From Gordonia bronchialis DSM 43247 (lineage in GTDB: Bacteria; Actinomycetota; Actinomycetes; Mycobacteriales; Mycobacteriaceae), in the NCBI RefSeq assembly GCF_000024785.1, contig NC_013441.1, positions 4,154,001-4,218,000 on the forward strand: a DNA stretch of 64,000 bases, read 5' to 3'. The position numbers and the translations under genes are program-made. Shown here in pieces: positions 9,238-17,296 of this stretch; position 1 is the stretch's first letter; the number at the start of each line of letters is the position of its first letter. The notes under the pieces were generated by a model. The model ran no database searches. It was given only the letters and a program-made list of their open reading frames with translations, and was not told the origin of the DNA.

Positions 9238-10619
9238 TGCGCACCGCCTGTCGCCGTGGCGAATTCGGATGTCGGATGCACTCCGGCCCACGTCGGTGGA
9301 CCTTCGGCGCGAGCGCGGACGAGGCCCGCGGGTATCTCTCTGGTCCGCATGTCGTACTCGTACAGGGAGTAGTCGAGTTGCTGGGTGTGCCGCGGCCGGT
9401 CGAGCATGTGCCCGGTGTAGTACTCGGTGTCCGCCTTGATGGTTGCGCGCATCTGCTCAACCGACGGCAGCCGATAGCGTCCCACCGCGTAGGCCCCGAT
9501 CAGCCGGGATTGACATTCGACGAACGGGAACAGTGTGGGGACCGCCTGTGCGAAACCCGCGAAGACAAGGTCGTCGATTCCGGGATAGAACATCCGCTTG
9601 TAGAGGTCGATCCGGTTGTCCGGAGCGCTGATGAAATCGGGATCGAAGAACGGGAAGGTGATGTTGTAACCCGTTGCGTAGATGATGATGTCGAAGTCGT
9701 CAGAGGTGCCGTCCTCGAAATGCACGGTGGCCCCGTCGAGTCGGCTGATGTCGGGCTTGGCCACGATGTCGCCGGAACCGAGACGCAGCGGCAACTCCAC
9801 CGACTGTGTCGGATGTGCTTCGAAGAACTTGTGATTGGGCGTCGGGAGACCGTAATCCTCGGGGCGCCCGGCGGTCATCGGTTGCATCACCTGCATGAAC
9901 TTGCGCTGCCAGGCCACCGGAATGTGTGGCGAGAGCTTGTAATACTTGTCGGCGGGCTTTCCGGCGAAGTACTTCGGCACGATCCACGCCCCGGACCGCG
10001 TGGACAGGGTCAGTCGGGTGTCGAGGGCCTTCGACGAGAGTTCGACGGCGATGTCGGCGGCACTGTTGCCCAGCCCCACCACCAGGATTCGTTTACCCGA
10101 GAAGTCGTGCGGTGTACGGGGATCGATGTAGTGGTGTGCGTGCATCGTCGTGCCGGAGAACTCGCCGGGGAAGTCCGGATAACGGGGATCCCAGTGATGC
10201 CCATTGGCGACGACGAGGAGGTCGAATCGTCGGCGTTCACCCCGCTCGGTCTGCAGTTCCCAGCCACCGCCGTCGAGACGCTCCGCGTGCGTCACGCCGT
10301 TGGTGAACTCGATCGGTTCGAGCAGCCCGAAGGCGTCGGCATATGAATCGAGGTACTGCTTGATCTGGGTGTGGTGCGGAAAATCCGGGTACTCGTCGGG
10401 CATGGGGAAATCCCGGAACGACAGTTGATGCTTGGAGGTGTCGATGTGTAGCGATCGGTACGCGCTGCTGTGCCCGTTCGGATTTCCGAACGCCCAGTTG
10501 CCGCCGATGCGGTCGGAACTCTCGAAGCATGTGTACGGCACCCCGTAGTCGGCGAGCATCTTGCCCGCAGTGAGTCCGCTGATTCCGGCGCCGATGACCG
10601 CCGTGGTGGGCTTGTTCAT
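9234..10619 (-). CDS. Flavin-containing monooxygenase
   Basis: A 461-aa class B flavoprotein monooxygenase. Motifs in order: FAD-binding GAGISG at residues 10-15, DRIGGNWAFGNPNG, the FMO fingerprint FSGTTMHAHHY (F-x-G-x-x-x-H-x-x-x-Y), the NADPH site VVGLGNSAADIAVEL, and the ATG motif YATGYNITFPF. The fingerprint ends in Tyr, not the Trp-Pro/Asp of type I Baeyer-Villiger enzymes, so N- or S-oxygenation or a BVMO-like activity are all open. Two ATGs (10625, 10619) are in frame; 10619 has the better-spaced GGGG site. First gene of a coupled operon with hydrolase and SDR. It is divergent from a TetR gene, and the palindrome at 10633-10660 lies just upstream of this start, so repression is likely. 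Confidence 0.93.
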   Translation of the reverse strand: MNKPTTAVIGAGISGLTAGKMLADYGVPYTCFESSDRIGGNWAFGNPNGHSSAYRSLHIDTSKHQLSFRDFPMPDEYPDFPHHTQIKQYLDSYADAFGLLEPIEFTNGVTHAERLDGGGWELQTERGERRRFDLLVVANGHHWDPRYPDFPGEFSGTTMHAHHYIDPRTPHDFSGKRILVVGLGNSAADIAVELSSKALDTRLTLSTRSGAWIVPKYFAGKPADKYYKLSPHIPVAWQRKFMQVMQPMTAGRPEDYGLPTPNHKFFEAHPTQSVELPLRLGSGDIVAKPDISRLDGATVHFEDGTSDDFDIIIYATGYNITFPFFDPDFISAPDNRIDLYKRMFYPGIDDLVFAGFAQAVPTLFPFVECQSRLIGAYAVGRYRLPSVEQMRATIKADTEYYTGHMLDRPRHTQQLDYSLYEYDMRTREIPAGLVRARAEGPPTWAGVHPTSEFATATGGAQ

Positions 10620-10632
10620 CCCCATCCCCGTC

Positions 10633-10660
10633 TGTAGACACTATTCACATTGTGTCTACA
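10633..10660. promoter_or_regulatory. TetR-type operator between monooxygenase operon and TetR gene
   Basis: TGTAGACAC (10633-10641) and GTGTCTACA (10652-10660) are perfect 9-bp inverted arms with a 10-bp spacer. They lie 14 bp upstream of the monooxygenase start and 92 bp upstream of the divergent regulator. A second short palindrome, TGTATACA, is at 10676-10683. The position fits an operator bound by the adjacent TetR protein. Confidence 0.65.
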
Positions 10661-10752
10661 CCACACCGTTCGGCTTGTATACAGATTCCAAGAACTGTCC
10701 ACTCCTTTGTTACAGTTGGTCTTCGACATCGAGATGGGGAGGCGGCAGCAAC

Positions 10753-11370
10753 GTGAGTGACCTCCCGGCCACCGATACCCCCATTTCCGGCGTTCACGAA
10801 CGCCTCCTTGCCGCGACGGAGAAATTGCTCGCCGACAAGGGGATTCGCGCGACCACCATGCAGCAGGTGGCCGAGGTGGCGGGCGTGTCGAGGGCCTGGC
10901 TCTATCGTCACTATCCGGACAAACCGGCCATGATCGGAGCCGCCATCGTCCGCCTGAACGAGACGTTTTGGTCCGACGCCCGCGGCGAGTTGGAGTCGAT
11001 CGAACACATCTCCGGCCAACTCGCGGCCGGCGTCCGGATCGGGCGCGGAGCATACGACGATCCCGGAGCCCTGCTGCTGCGCCTACGTACCGAGGAACCC
11101 GAAGAGTTCGCCGCGTGCGCCGGAGCCGGTATCAGCGGCCTGATCCCCGACCTCGCTCTCTTCTGGCGCCCCTACCTCGACGACGCCGTCGCCCGGGGTG
11201 AAATTCATCCCGACCACGACATCTCTGAGGTCACCGAATGGGTGGCCCGTGTCCTGATCAGCCTGGGGACCATGCCCGGTGACACCGTCGACCCCGACGA
11301 CCCCGAGCAGGTACGCCGGTACTTCGACCGATACGTGATGCCCGCCCTCACCGCGCCGCCCGTGGCCTGA
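10753..11370 (+). CDS. TetR/AcrR family transcriptional regulator
   Basis: A 205-aa regulator. Residues about 15-60 form the TetR helix-turn-helix (LLAATEKLLADKGIRATTMQQVAEVAGVSRAWLYRHYPDKPAMIGAAI). The remainder is the ligand domain, which I cannot assign. The GTG at 10753 is chosen: a GGGGAGG site lies about 10 bases before it, and the HTH begins at the expected distance. It is divergent from the monooxygenase-hydrolase-SDR operon, with a good inverted repeat between them, so it very probably controls that operon and itself. The inducer would be the operon's substrate or an intermediate (inference). Confidence 0.92.
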   Translation: MSDLPATDTPISGVHERLLAATEKLLADKGIRATTMQQVAEVAGVSRAWLYRHYPDKPAMIGAAIVRLNETFWSDARGELESIEHISGQLAAGVRIGRGAYDDPGALLLRLRTEEPEEFAACAGAGISGLIPDLALFWRPYLDDAVARGEIHPDHDISEVTEWVARVLISLGTMPGDTVDPDDPEQVRRYFDRYVMPALTAPPVA

Positions 11371-11399
11371 GCCGCCACGCGCGAGCGCCCGCGTGGATG

Positions 11400-12260
11400 T
11401 CAGCCGACAACGGCGGGCGCGATACCCAGCTTGCCGGCGAGCTTGGCGAGGTAGCCACTGGCGCGCTCGACACTGTCGTCGGGTAGCCCGTAAAGAACTG
11501 TGGTCACCCCGATCTCGCGCCAGCGCTCCAACTTCTCCGGGACCGGCTTGAAGTCGAGCACCACGATGTCCGGGTCGCCGTCGCGGCCGGCGTCGGACCA
11601 GATCTGTTGGAGCAGCCGCACCGATCCCTCGATGTCCTCCTCGCCGGGGGTGGTGATCCAACCGTCGGCGCTGCGCGCGATCCACTTGAAGTTCTTCTCG
11701 TTGCCGGCGGCTCCCACCTGCACCGGAATGTGGGTCTGCGTCGATTTGGGCCACGCCCAGCTGGGGCCGAATTGTACGAACTCACCGTCGAATTCGGCTT
11801 CCTCCTCGGTCCAGAGGGCGTGCATTGCCTCCAGGTACTCGCGCAACATGGTTCGACGACGCTTGGGCGGCACCTTGTGATCGGCCAATTCGTCGAGGTT
11901 CCAACCGAATCCGACGCCCAGCGTCACACGTCCACCGGAGATGTGGTCGAGCGTGGCGATGGTCTTGGCGAGTGTGATCGGATCAGACTGCACCGGAAGC
12001 GCGACGGCCGTCGCGAGACGGATGCGCTCGGTGACGGCGGCGGCCGCGGCGAGCGAGGTCCAGGGGTCGAGAGTGCGCATGTAGCGGTCGTCGGGCAGCG
12101 AGGCGTCACCGGTGCGCGGGTGCGCAGCGTCGCGCCGGGTGGGGATGTGCCCGTGTTCGGGCACGTAGTAGGACGCGAATCCCGCGGACTCGATGAGCGG
12201 GGCCAGGATGTGTGGCTTGAGCCCTCGATCGCTGGTGAACTGCACGATTCCGAAATCCAT
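11400..12260 (-). CDS. LLM class F420-dependent oxidoreductase
   Basis: A 286-aa luciferase-like monooxygenase-fold protein of the mycobacterial F420 subfamily: MDFGIVQFTSDRG start, APLIESAGFASYYVPEHGHIP, RIRLATAVALPVQSDPITLAKTIATLDHISGGRVTLGVGFGWN, then VQVGAAGNEKNF and SADGWITTP. These proteins are cytosolic TIM barrels that use reduced F420 (or FMN) to reduce or oxidise a wide range of compounds, including lipids and xenobiotics; no substrate can be assigned. It is convergent with the TetR gene (29 bp between 11370 and 11400). The 155 bp upstream of its start contain an ACTAG-T-CTAGT palindrome at 12319-12329. Confidence 0.93.
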   Translation of the reverse strand: MDFGIVQFTSDRGLKPHILAPLIESAGFASYYVPEHGHIPTRRDAAHPRTGDASLPDDRYMRTLDPWTSLAAAAAVTERIRLATAVALPVQSDPITLAKTIATLDHISGGRVTLGVGFGWNLDELADHKVPPKRRRTMLREYLEAMHALWTEEEAEFDGEFVQFGPSWAWPKSTQTHIPVQVGAAGNEKNFKWIARSADGWITTPGEEDIEGSVRLLQQIWSDAGRDGDPDIVVLDFKPVPEKLERWREIGVTTVLYGLPDDSVERASGYLAKLAGKLGIAPAVVG

Positions 12261-12318
12261 GGGCCCTCCAGTGGCGCATCATTGCTGCCGTCCTGCGATG
12301 CCAGACGGTTGACTGGAC

Positions 12319-12329
12319 ACTAGTCTAGT
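12319..12329. promoter_or_regulatory. Short palindrome upstream of the F420 oxidoreductase
   Basis: ACTAGTCTAGT is an 11-bp inverted repeat with one central base, 59 bp upstream of the oxidoreductase start, within an otherwise featureless 155-bp gap (12261-12415). It could be an operator or part of a -10 region (TAGACT on the minus strand). Confidence 0.3.
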
Positions 12330-12415
12330 TGATTCGGCGCGCGGTGAACAGAGGGTTGTCATGGCTTGGCGGGTTGCAGAGACCGCGCCGGTTTGAAAAG
12401 CGTTGCCGCGGCGGG

Positions 12416-13498
12416 TCAGCGCGCGAGGGTGAGGCGTTGCCGGACGTCGCGGAAGATGCCGTTGGCGACGCTGGTGCGGCTCACGGCATCGGCGGCGAGG
12501 ATGACCGCTGCCGATGTCCAGCAACTCTTTTCGACTGGCCACCGTTTGCCGTCGGCGAAGACCAGTCCCGTCCAGTAGGAGCCGTCGGGGTCGCGGAGGT
12601 GCTGGATGGAGGCGATGAGCTCGATGGCGTCGGCGGTGTCCCCCAACGCATCCAGCGCCAGCGCCAGCTCACAGGTCTCGGCGCCGGTCACCCAGGGGCG
12701 GTGGTCCACGCACCGCACACCGCGCCCGCGAACCACGAACTCGTCCCAGCGTCGGGCGATGAGCTCCTGTCCGGTCCGGCCGCGGACCGCGCCGCCGAGC
12801 ACCGGGTAGTACCAGTCCATGGAATGTTCTGAGGGCGGCGTGAAGATCTGCCACTGCTCGCGCGCCATGTCGGCGCGGATCGCGTCCCCCAGGGCGGCGT
12901 GCGCATCGACCCAGTCGTGATCGGGCTGATCCATCTCGACGGCGATGCGGATGGCGCAGTCGAGAGCGTGAAAGATACTGGCATTACCGGTGATCTGCGC
13001 CTCGGCGAACATGGCACCGGTGTGGTGGTCGCCGCCCCAGCGGAACGCGCCGTCGGGCCGGCGGAACCGGAGCACGCAGTCGATGGCCGACCAGACGACC
13101 GGCCACATGCGCTCGAGGAATCGGGAATCACCGGTGATGAGGTAGTGATGCCAGACGCCGACAGCGATGTAGGCGCAGAAGTTGCTGTCCACGCCGTCGT
13201 CTTCGATGCGCCCGCACACCGTGCGAATCGGCCACGACCCGTCGGCCCGCTGCGTCCGCCGCGACCACTCGTAGGCGGCCTCGGCCTCGGCGTGGAAGCC
13301 GGTGACGGACAACGCCATTGCCGATTCGATGTGATCCCACGGGTCGGTCTGTCCGCCCGGGAACCACGGCAGTGCACCGCTGTCCTCCTGCATTCCGACG
13401 ATCGCCGCACCGGTGGCGAGCATCTGCTCGGCGCTCACCACACCCGGGATGTGCGGGGCCCCCGGATCGGCGTCCGGGTCCGACGGGAGGGCCGTCAT
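12416..13498 (-). CDS. Alpha/alpha-toroid (glycosidase/prenyltransferase-fold) protein
   Basis: A 360-aa protein made of repeated helical hairpins with aromatic-rich motifs: ALPWFPGGQTDPWDHIESAMAL, ADGSWPIRTVCG, PDGAFRWGGDHHTG, HSMDWYYPVLGGAVRG and DPDGSYWTGLVF. This pattern is typical of six-hairpin glycosidase / prenyltransferase toroids. A DG-x-W/F motif recurs about every 50-60 residues. No signal peptide is seen. ATG 13498 overlaps the stop of the upstream methyltransferase as ATGA (13495-13498). Third gene of a glycosyltransferase-methyltransferase-toroid operon, so it may act on, or bind, a methylated glycan or glycolipid intermediate; that is inference. Databases may call it prenyltransferase on fold alone, which I would not accept as function. 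Confidence 0.82.
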   Translation of the reverse strand: MTALPSDPDADPGAPHIPGVVSAEQMLATGAAIVGMQEDSGALPWFPGGQTDPWDHIESAMALSVTGFHAEAEAAYEWSRRTQRADGSWPIRTVCGRIEDDGVDSNFCAYIAVGVWHHYLITGDSRFLERMWPVVWSAIDCVLRFRRPDGAFRWGGDHHTGAMFAEAQITGNASIFHALDCAIRIAVEMDQPDHDWVDAHAALGDAIRADMAREQWQIFTPPSEHSMDWYYPVLGGAVRGRTGQELIARRWDEFVVRGRGVRCVDHRPWVTGAETCELALALDALGDTADAIELIASIQHLRDPDGSYWTGLVFADGKRWPVEKSCWTSAAVILAADAVSRTSVANGIFRDVRQRLTLAR

Positions 13499-14220
13499 GA
13501 AGACGCGTCGAGCGGCTTGCGCAGATACAGGGCAACCGATTTGCCGATCACCGGGTTGAGCACCTGCTCGCCCACCCGCGTCAGCCACGGCTTGCTCATC
13601 ATGTCCCAGACCAGCAGTTGGTGGTATCCCTTCACCAGAAGATTGTTGTTGTTCTCCACGCCGACAGCACATTTGAGCCACCAGTACGGTGCGTGCAGCG
13701 CGTGGGCGTGATCGGTGCCGGTGACCTCGAGGCCCGCGCGGGTCAGTTTGTCCGCCAGCTCGGAGGCCTTGTAGATGCGGACGTGGCCACCCTCCACCTC
13801 GTGGTACTCGTCCGACAGTGCCCAGCAAACCTTCTCCGGCCAGTAGCGCGGCACCGTGACCGCGGCGAGCCCGCCCGGCTTGAGCACCCGCACCATCTCG
13901 GCCATGGCGGCCTCGTCGGACGGCACGTGCTCCAGGATCTCCGACATCAACACCACGTCGAAGCTGTTGTCTGCGTAGGGAAGTCGTAGGGCGTCGCCGA
14001 CCTCGGCACGCGCCTTCGCCGACGCGGGCACGTGACCTTCGGCCATCATCGCGTCAAACATCTCGCCCACGTCGGCCATATCCGACTCGGACATGTCGAA
14101 GGCGATGACGTCTGCGCCACGCCGGAACATCTCGAACGAGTGCCTGCCCTGTCCTGCCCCGATGTCGATCGCCTTGGTGCCAGATCCCACGCCCAGCCGG
14201 TCGAAATCTACTGTCAGCAC
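13495..14220 (-). CDS. Class I SAM-dependent methyltransferase
   Basis: A 241-aa methyltransferase with Methyltransf_11-type motifs: AIDIGAGQGRHSFEMFRRGADVIAFDMSE (motif I and acidic loop, about residues 18-45), DALRLPYADNSFDVVLMSEILEHVP, and MVRVLKPGGLAAVTVP. The GTG start at 14220 overlaps the stop of the glycosyltransferase by 7 bases (14214-14220), and its own stop overlaps the next ATG, so the three genes are translated as a unit. With a GT4 glycosyltransferase upstream it may methylate a sugar or glycolipid. The C-terminal part (KGYHQLLVWDMMSKPWLTRVGEQVLNPVIGKSVALYLRKP) is amphipathic and could touch the membrane (inference). Confidence 0.9.
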   Translation of the reverse strand: MLTVDFDRLGVGSGTKAIDIGAGQGRHSFEMFRRGADVIAFDMSESDMADVGEMFDAMMAEGHVPASAKARAEVGDALRLPYADNSFDVVLMSEILEHVPSDEAAMAEMVRVLKPGGLAAVTVPRYWPEKVCWALSDEYHEVEGGHVRIYKASELADKLTRAGLEVTGTDHAHALHAPYWWLKCAVGVENNNNLLVKGYHQLLVWDMMSKPWLTRVGEQVLNPVIGKSVALYLRKPLDASS

Positions 14221-15512
14221 TCGGTTATCCCTTCGGTTGCCTGTCCTGCGATGGCCGGTCCAGATTCGGTTCGTCCGGTCTTGGCCAGCACTGTCTCATA
14301 GTGAGCCGCGGTCTTCGCCGCGACTGCCGCCCAGCTGTAGTTCTCCTCGGCGCGCCGACGGCCGCCGTCACCGAGCCGTGCACGTAATGCGGCGTCGTCG
14401 AGCAGACGTCCGATGGCCTGGGCGAGGCGCCCGGAATCCCTGGGCGGCACCAGGATCGCGGCCTCCTCGTCGGTTCCGACGACCTCCGGGATGGCACCCG
14501 CACGGGTGGCGACGAGCGGTGTCCCGCAACTCATGGCCTCCACCGCGGGCAGCGAGAACCCCTCGTACAGCGAGGGCACACATGCCACCTCGGCCGACGC
14601 CAGCAGATCAGCGATCTCCGAATCCTCCAGGCCGGACACCACCGACACCCGGTCGCCGATCGCAAGATCCTCGATCATGATGGCGGACGGGCCATTCGGG
14701 TCCAGCTTGGACACCAGTACCAATTCCACCTCGCGCTCGGCCGACAGTTTGGCAACCGCCTCGAGCAAGTAGGACACCCCTTTTAGTGGGGCGTCGGCGC
14801 TGGCCACGCACACGATGCGTCCGGCGACCCGATCGGGCCGCGGCCGGAACACCTCGGTGTCGACGCCGAGCGGGATGGTGGTGATGCGGCCCGACGGGAT
14901 GTCGAAGGCCTTGCGGATGTCGACCTCGCTGCTACGCGAAACCGTGAGCAGCTCCGGAATCCGTCGCGACACCCGGCCCTGCATGCGCAGGAAGGAATGC
15001 CAGCGCCACGCGGTGATCTTGCGCCAGCCCTTGGCGGCCTTGACCGCGAGTGTGCGATCACGGGTGATCGGATGGTGGATGGTCGCGATCAGCGGGAAGC
15101 CGGCCTTCTGGATGTCGAGCAGACCGTAACCGAGGCACTGGTTGTCGTGCACGATGTCGAAGTCGTCGCGCCGCTTCTTGAGCAACCGCGCCACCCGCAG
15201 GCTGAACGTCAGCGGCTCGCCGAAGCTCGCGGTCCACATCGATCCCACCTCGAGTAGGTCGATCCAGTCGCGGTACTCCCCCGGCCGTGGTGTGCGGAAC
15301 GGGTCTGGCTCGTCGTAGAGGTTGAGGCTGGGCACCTTGGTGACCGTGACGCCGGCGTCGATGGCCGACTGGTCGAGTTCCGGGTACGGGGCACCCGAGA
15401 AGATCTCCACCTGATGGCCGAGCAGCGCGAGTTCGCGGCTGAGGTGACGGACGTAGACTCCCTGCCCACCGCAATGTGGCTTGCTGCGGTAGGACAACAA
15501 TGCGACCCGCAT
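14214..15512 (-). CDS. Glycosyltransferase family 4 protein
   Basis: A 432-aa GT-B glycosyltransferase. The N-terminal domain begins MRVALLSYRSKPHCGGQGVYVRHLSRELALLGHQVEIFSG, with the Gly-rich acceptor loop. The C-terminal nucleotide-sugar domain has VACVPSLYEGFSLPAVEAMSCGTPLVATRAGAIPEVVG, including the E-x7-E signature. GT4 enzymes transfer a sugar with retention, often in phosphatidylinositol mannoside, trehalose or polysaccharide synthesis. Its start lies 2 bp beyond the stop of the ferredoxin-reductase gene (15515) and it overlaps the methyltransferase gene, so it heads a coupled operon of glycosyltransferase, methyltransferase and toroid protein. The product is unknown. Confidence 0.92.
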   Translation of the reverse strand: MRVALLSYRSKPHCGGQGVYVRHLSRELALLGHQVEIFSGAPYPELDQSAIDAGVTVTKVPSLNLYDEPDPFRTPRPGEYRDWIDLLEVGSMWTASFGEPLTFSLRVARLLKKRRDDFDIVHDNQCLGYGLLDIQKAGFPLIATIHHPITRDRTLAVKAAKGWRKITAWRWHSFLRMQGRVSRRIPELLTVSRSSEVDIRKAFDIPSGRITTIPLGVDTEVFRPRPDRVAGRIVCVASADAPLKGVSYLLEAVAKLSAEREVELVLVSKLDPNGPSAIMIEDLAIGDRVSVVSGLEDSEIADLLASAEVACVPSLYEGFSLPAVEAMSCGTPLVATRAGAIPEVVGTDEEAAILVPPRDSGRLAQAIGRLLDDAALRARLGDGGRRRAEENYSWAAVAAKTAAHYETVLAKTGRTESGPAIAGQATEGITEC

Positions 15513-15514
15513 CC

Positions 15515-17194
15515 CTACCGGCCCGTTCCGGCCGCAGCGGCCTCGAAATCGGTGATGCTCACGAACTTGAGACGCTTCTTGCCCGCGTCTCGTCCGGCGG
15601 CTTTCTCCGCGGCGTCGATGGCCTTCCAGCCGTCGAGTGCGATCCGGTGCGCGCCCCGATCGGCGACGAGGTCGGCGACGTCGTCACGCGAGCTCGACGG
15701 GTCGGCGATGCTCCCGTTGATGAAGTCGGCCAGCACCGACTCCGCGGTTTCGTGCCCGCACATCCGATTCATGCCGATACCTCCGGTGGCTCCGCGTTTG
15801 ATCCAGCCTGTGACATACAGACCGGGCATGACATCACCGTCGGCGGCATCCTGTACCCGCCCCTCGGTGTTGGGCACGACTCCTCGACCCTCATCGAAGG
15901 GTAGATCGGTGACCGGCACCCCGCGATATCCGATGGCCCGCAGCACCAGCCCGGTGTCAATGTCGAAGCGCTCCTCGGTGGGTGTCACCGCGATCCGCCC
16001 CGCGACCCCGTCGGCGTACGCGTTCTGGACACAGGTCAGCCTATCGACCTGTCCATCTCCGCCGATCTCCACCGGCGACGTCAGGAACTTGAAGACGATC
16101 CGCTTGTTACCCGGGGTCTGCGGACGTTCGGAGAACTCCCGGGCCAGCCGGATCTTGGTGGCGATGGTCGAATCCAGGGTGTCGTCGTCGAGGGCGGCGG
16201 CGGTGGCGTCGTCGAGGATCAGGTCGTCGGGATCGATCACCACGTCGACGCCGTCGACGTCGCCGAGGGCGAGGAACTCGCTGTTGGTGAACGCGCCCTG
16301 GGCCACGCCGCGCCGGCCGAGCAGGATCACCTCGGAGATGTTGGACTCGCGCAGCGCCGCGACGGCGTGGTCGGCGATGTCGGTCTTGGCCAGCTCGTCC
16401 GGGTCGGAGACCAGGATGCGCGCGACGTCGAGTGCGACGTTGCCGTTGCCGACCACCACGGCCCGCTCCGACGACAGGTCCACGTCGAGGTCGGCGTAGT
16501 CGGGATGGCCGTTGTACCAGGCGACGAACTGCGTCGCGGGCAACGAGTTGCGCAGATCCTCGCCCTCGACGCCGAGCCGTTTGTCGGTGGACGCACCGAC
16601 CGCGTAGATGACCGCGTGATAGCGGGCCACCAGTTCGTCGTGGCTGATGTGCTTGCCGACCTCGACGTTGAGGAAGTACTGGAAGTTCTTCTTGGCCGCG
16701 ACCGACGCGAAGGTCTTCTCCACGCCCTTGGTGGCGGCGTGATCGGGTGCGACGCCGGCCCGCACCAGGCCGTAGGGCGCGGGCAGACGCTCGAACATGT
16801 CCACCTTCACCGACTGCTTGCGGACGAGTTCCTCGGCCGCATAGAACGCCGCCGGACCGGCCCCGACGATGGCGACGTGCAGTTCCTTGTCGGGAAGCTG
16901 CGGGGCCTTCTTCGGCGGGACCAGCCCGCCCTCAACGTCGTGGTCCTTGTAGTAGTCGGCGTTGATCTGCAGGTAGGGCTCGTCACGTTCCTCGAGCGAG
17001 TCGTCGGGGATGATCGCCTCGACGGGGCATTCGTCGATGCACGCTCCGCAATCGATGCAGGTCTCCGGATCGATGTACAGCGACTCCGCGGTGAAGAACT
17101 CGGGTTCGTCGGGAGTGGGGTGGATGCAGTTCACCGGACACACGGCAACGCAACTGGCATCGTTGCAACATGGTCGGGTAATCACGTGCGCCAT
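15515..17194 (-). CDS. fprB: Ferredoxin-fused NADP+ reductase (FprB-like)
   Basis: The 559-aa protein joins a 7Fe/8Fe-type ferredoxin to an adrenodoxin-reductase-like flavoenzyme. The N-terminus has Cys9/10, 15 and 19 and a complete C-x2-C-x2-C-x3-C-P cluster motif at 46-57. The reductase has the FAD site VAIVGAGPAAFYAAEEL (about 108-124), ERLPAPYGLVRAGVAPDH, and the NADPH site VVGNGNVALDVARIL. This is the architecture and length of mycobacterial FprB, which passes electrons from NADPH to ferredoxins and on to P450s or other oxygenases. It is divergent from the acyl-ACP thioesterase, with a KstR-type operator 27 bp upstream of its ATG, and is followed 2 bp later by a glycosyltransferase gene. 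Confidence 0.94.
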   Translation of the reverse strand: MAHVITRPCCNDASCVAVCPVNCIHPTPDEPEFFTAESLYIDPETCIDCGACIDECPVEAIIPDDSLEERDEPYLQINADYYKDHDVEGGLVPPKKAPQLPDKELHVAIVGAGPAAFYAAEELVRKQSVKVDMFERLPAPYGLVRAGVAPDHAATKGVEKTFASVAAKKNFQYFLNVEVGKHISHDELVARYHAVIYAVGASTDKRLGVEGEDLRNSLPATQFVAWYNGHPDYADLDVDLSSERAVVVGNGNVALDVARILVSDPDELAKTDIADHAVAALRESNISEVILLGRRGVAQGAFTNSEFLALGDVDGVDVVIDPDDLILDDATAAALDDDTLDSTIATKIRLAREFSERPQTPGNKRIVFKFLTSPVEIGGDGQVDRLTCVQNAYADGVAGRIAVTPTEERFDIDTGLVLRAIGYRGVPVTDLPFDEGRGVVPNTEGRVQDAADGDVMPGLYVTGWIKRGATGGIGMNRMCGHETAESVLADFINGSIADPSSSRDDVADLVADRGAHRIALDGWKAIDAAEKAAGRDAGKKRLKFVSITDFEAAAAGTGR

Positions 17195-17220
17195 CTGCTG
17201 TTTCCTCGGAATCCAACACG

Positions 17221-17234
17221 TGGAACGTGTTCTA
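17221..17234. promoter_or_regulatory. KstR-type operator (TnnAACnnGTTnnA)
   Basis: The 14-mer TGGAACGTGTTCTA fits the mycobacterial KstR consensus exactly. It sits between the divergent reductase (start 17194) and thioesterase (start 17297) genes. A larger inverted repeat, AACACGT-GGA-ACGTGTT, overlaps it at 17215-17231. KstR represses cholesterol/sterol catabolism genes in mycobacteria and rhodococci; control of these two genes is inferred. Confidence 0.6.
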
Positions 17235-17296
17235 GTTTCGGGCCTGAATGTATCTTAACCAGAAAGCCGTCCACGTCCTAGGAGAGGTCCCGTGCA

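Noticed and set aside
9234..10619. Type I Baeyer-Villiger monooxygenase
   Set aside because: The fingerprint F-x-G-x-x-x-H is followed by x-x-x-Y, the FMO form, and not by W-P/D; the activity is left open.
12416..13498. Terpene or squalene cyclase / prenyltransferase
   Set aside because: The toroid fold is likely, but I see no DxDD or DDxxD catalytic motif, and the context is glycosyl and methyl transfer.
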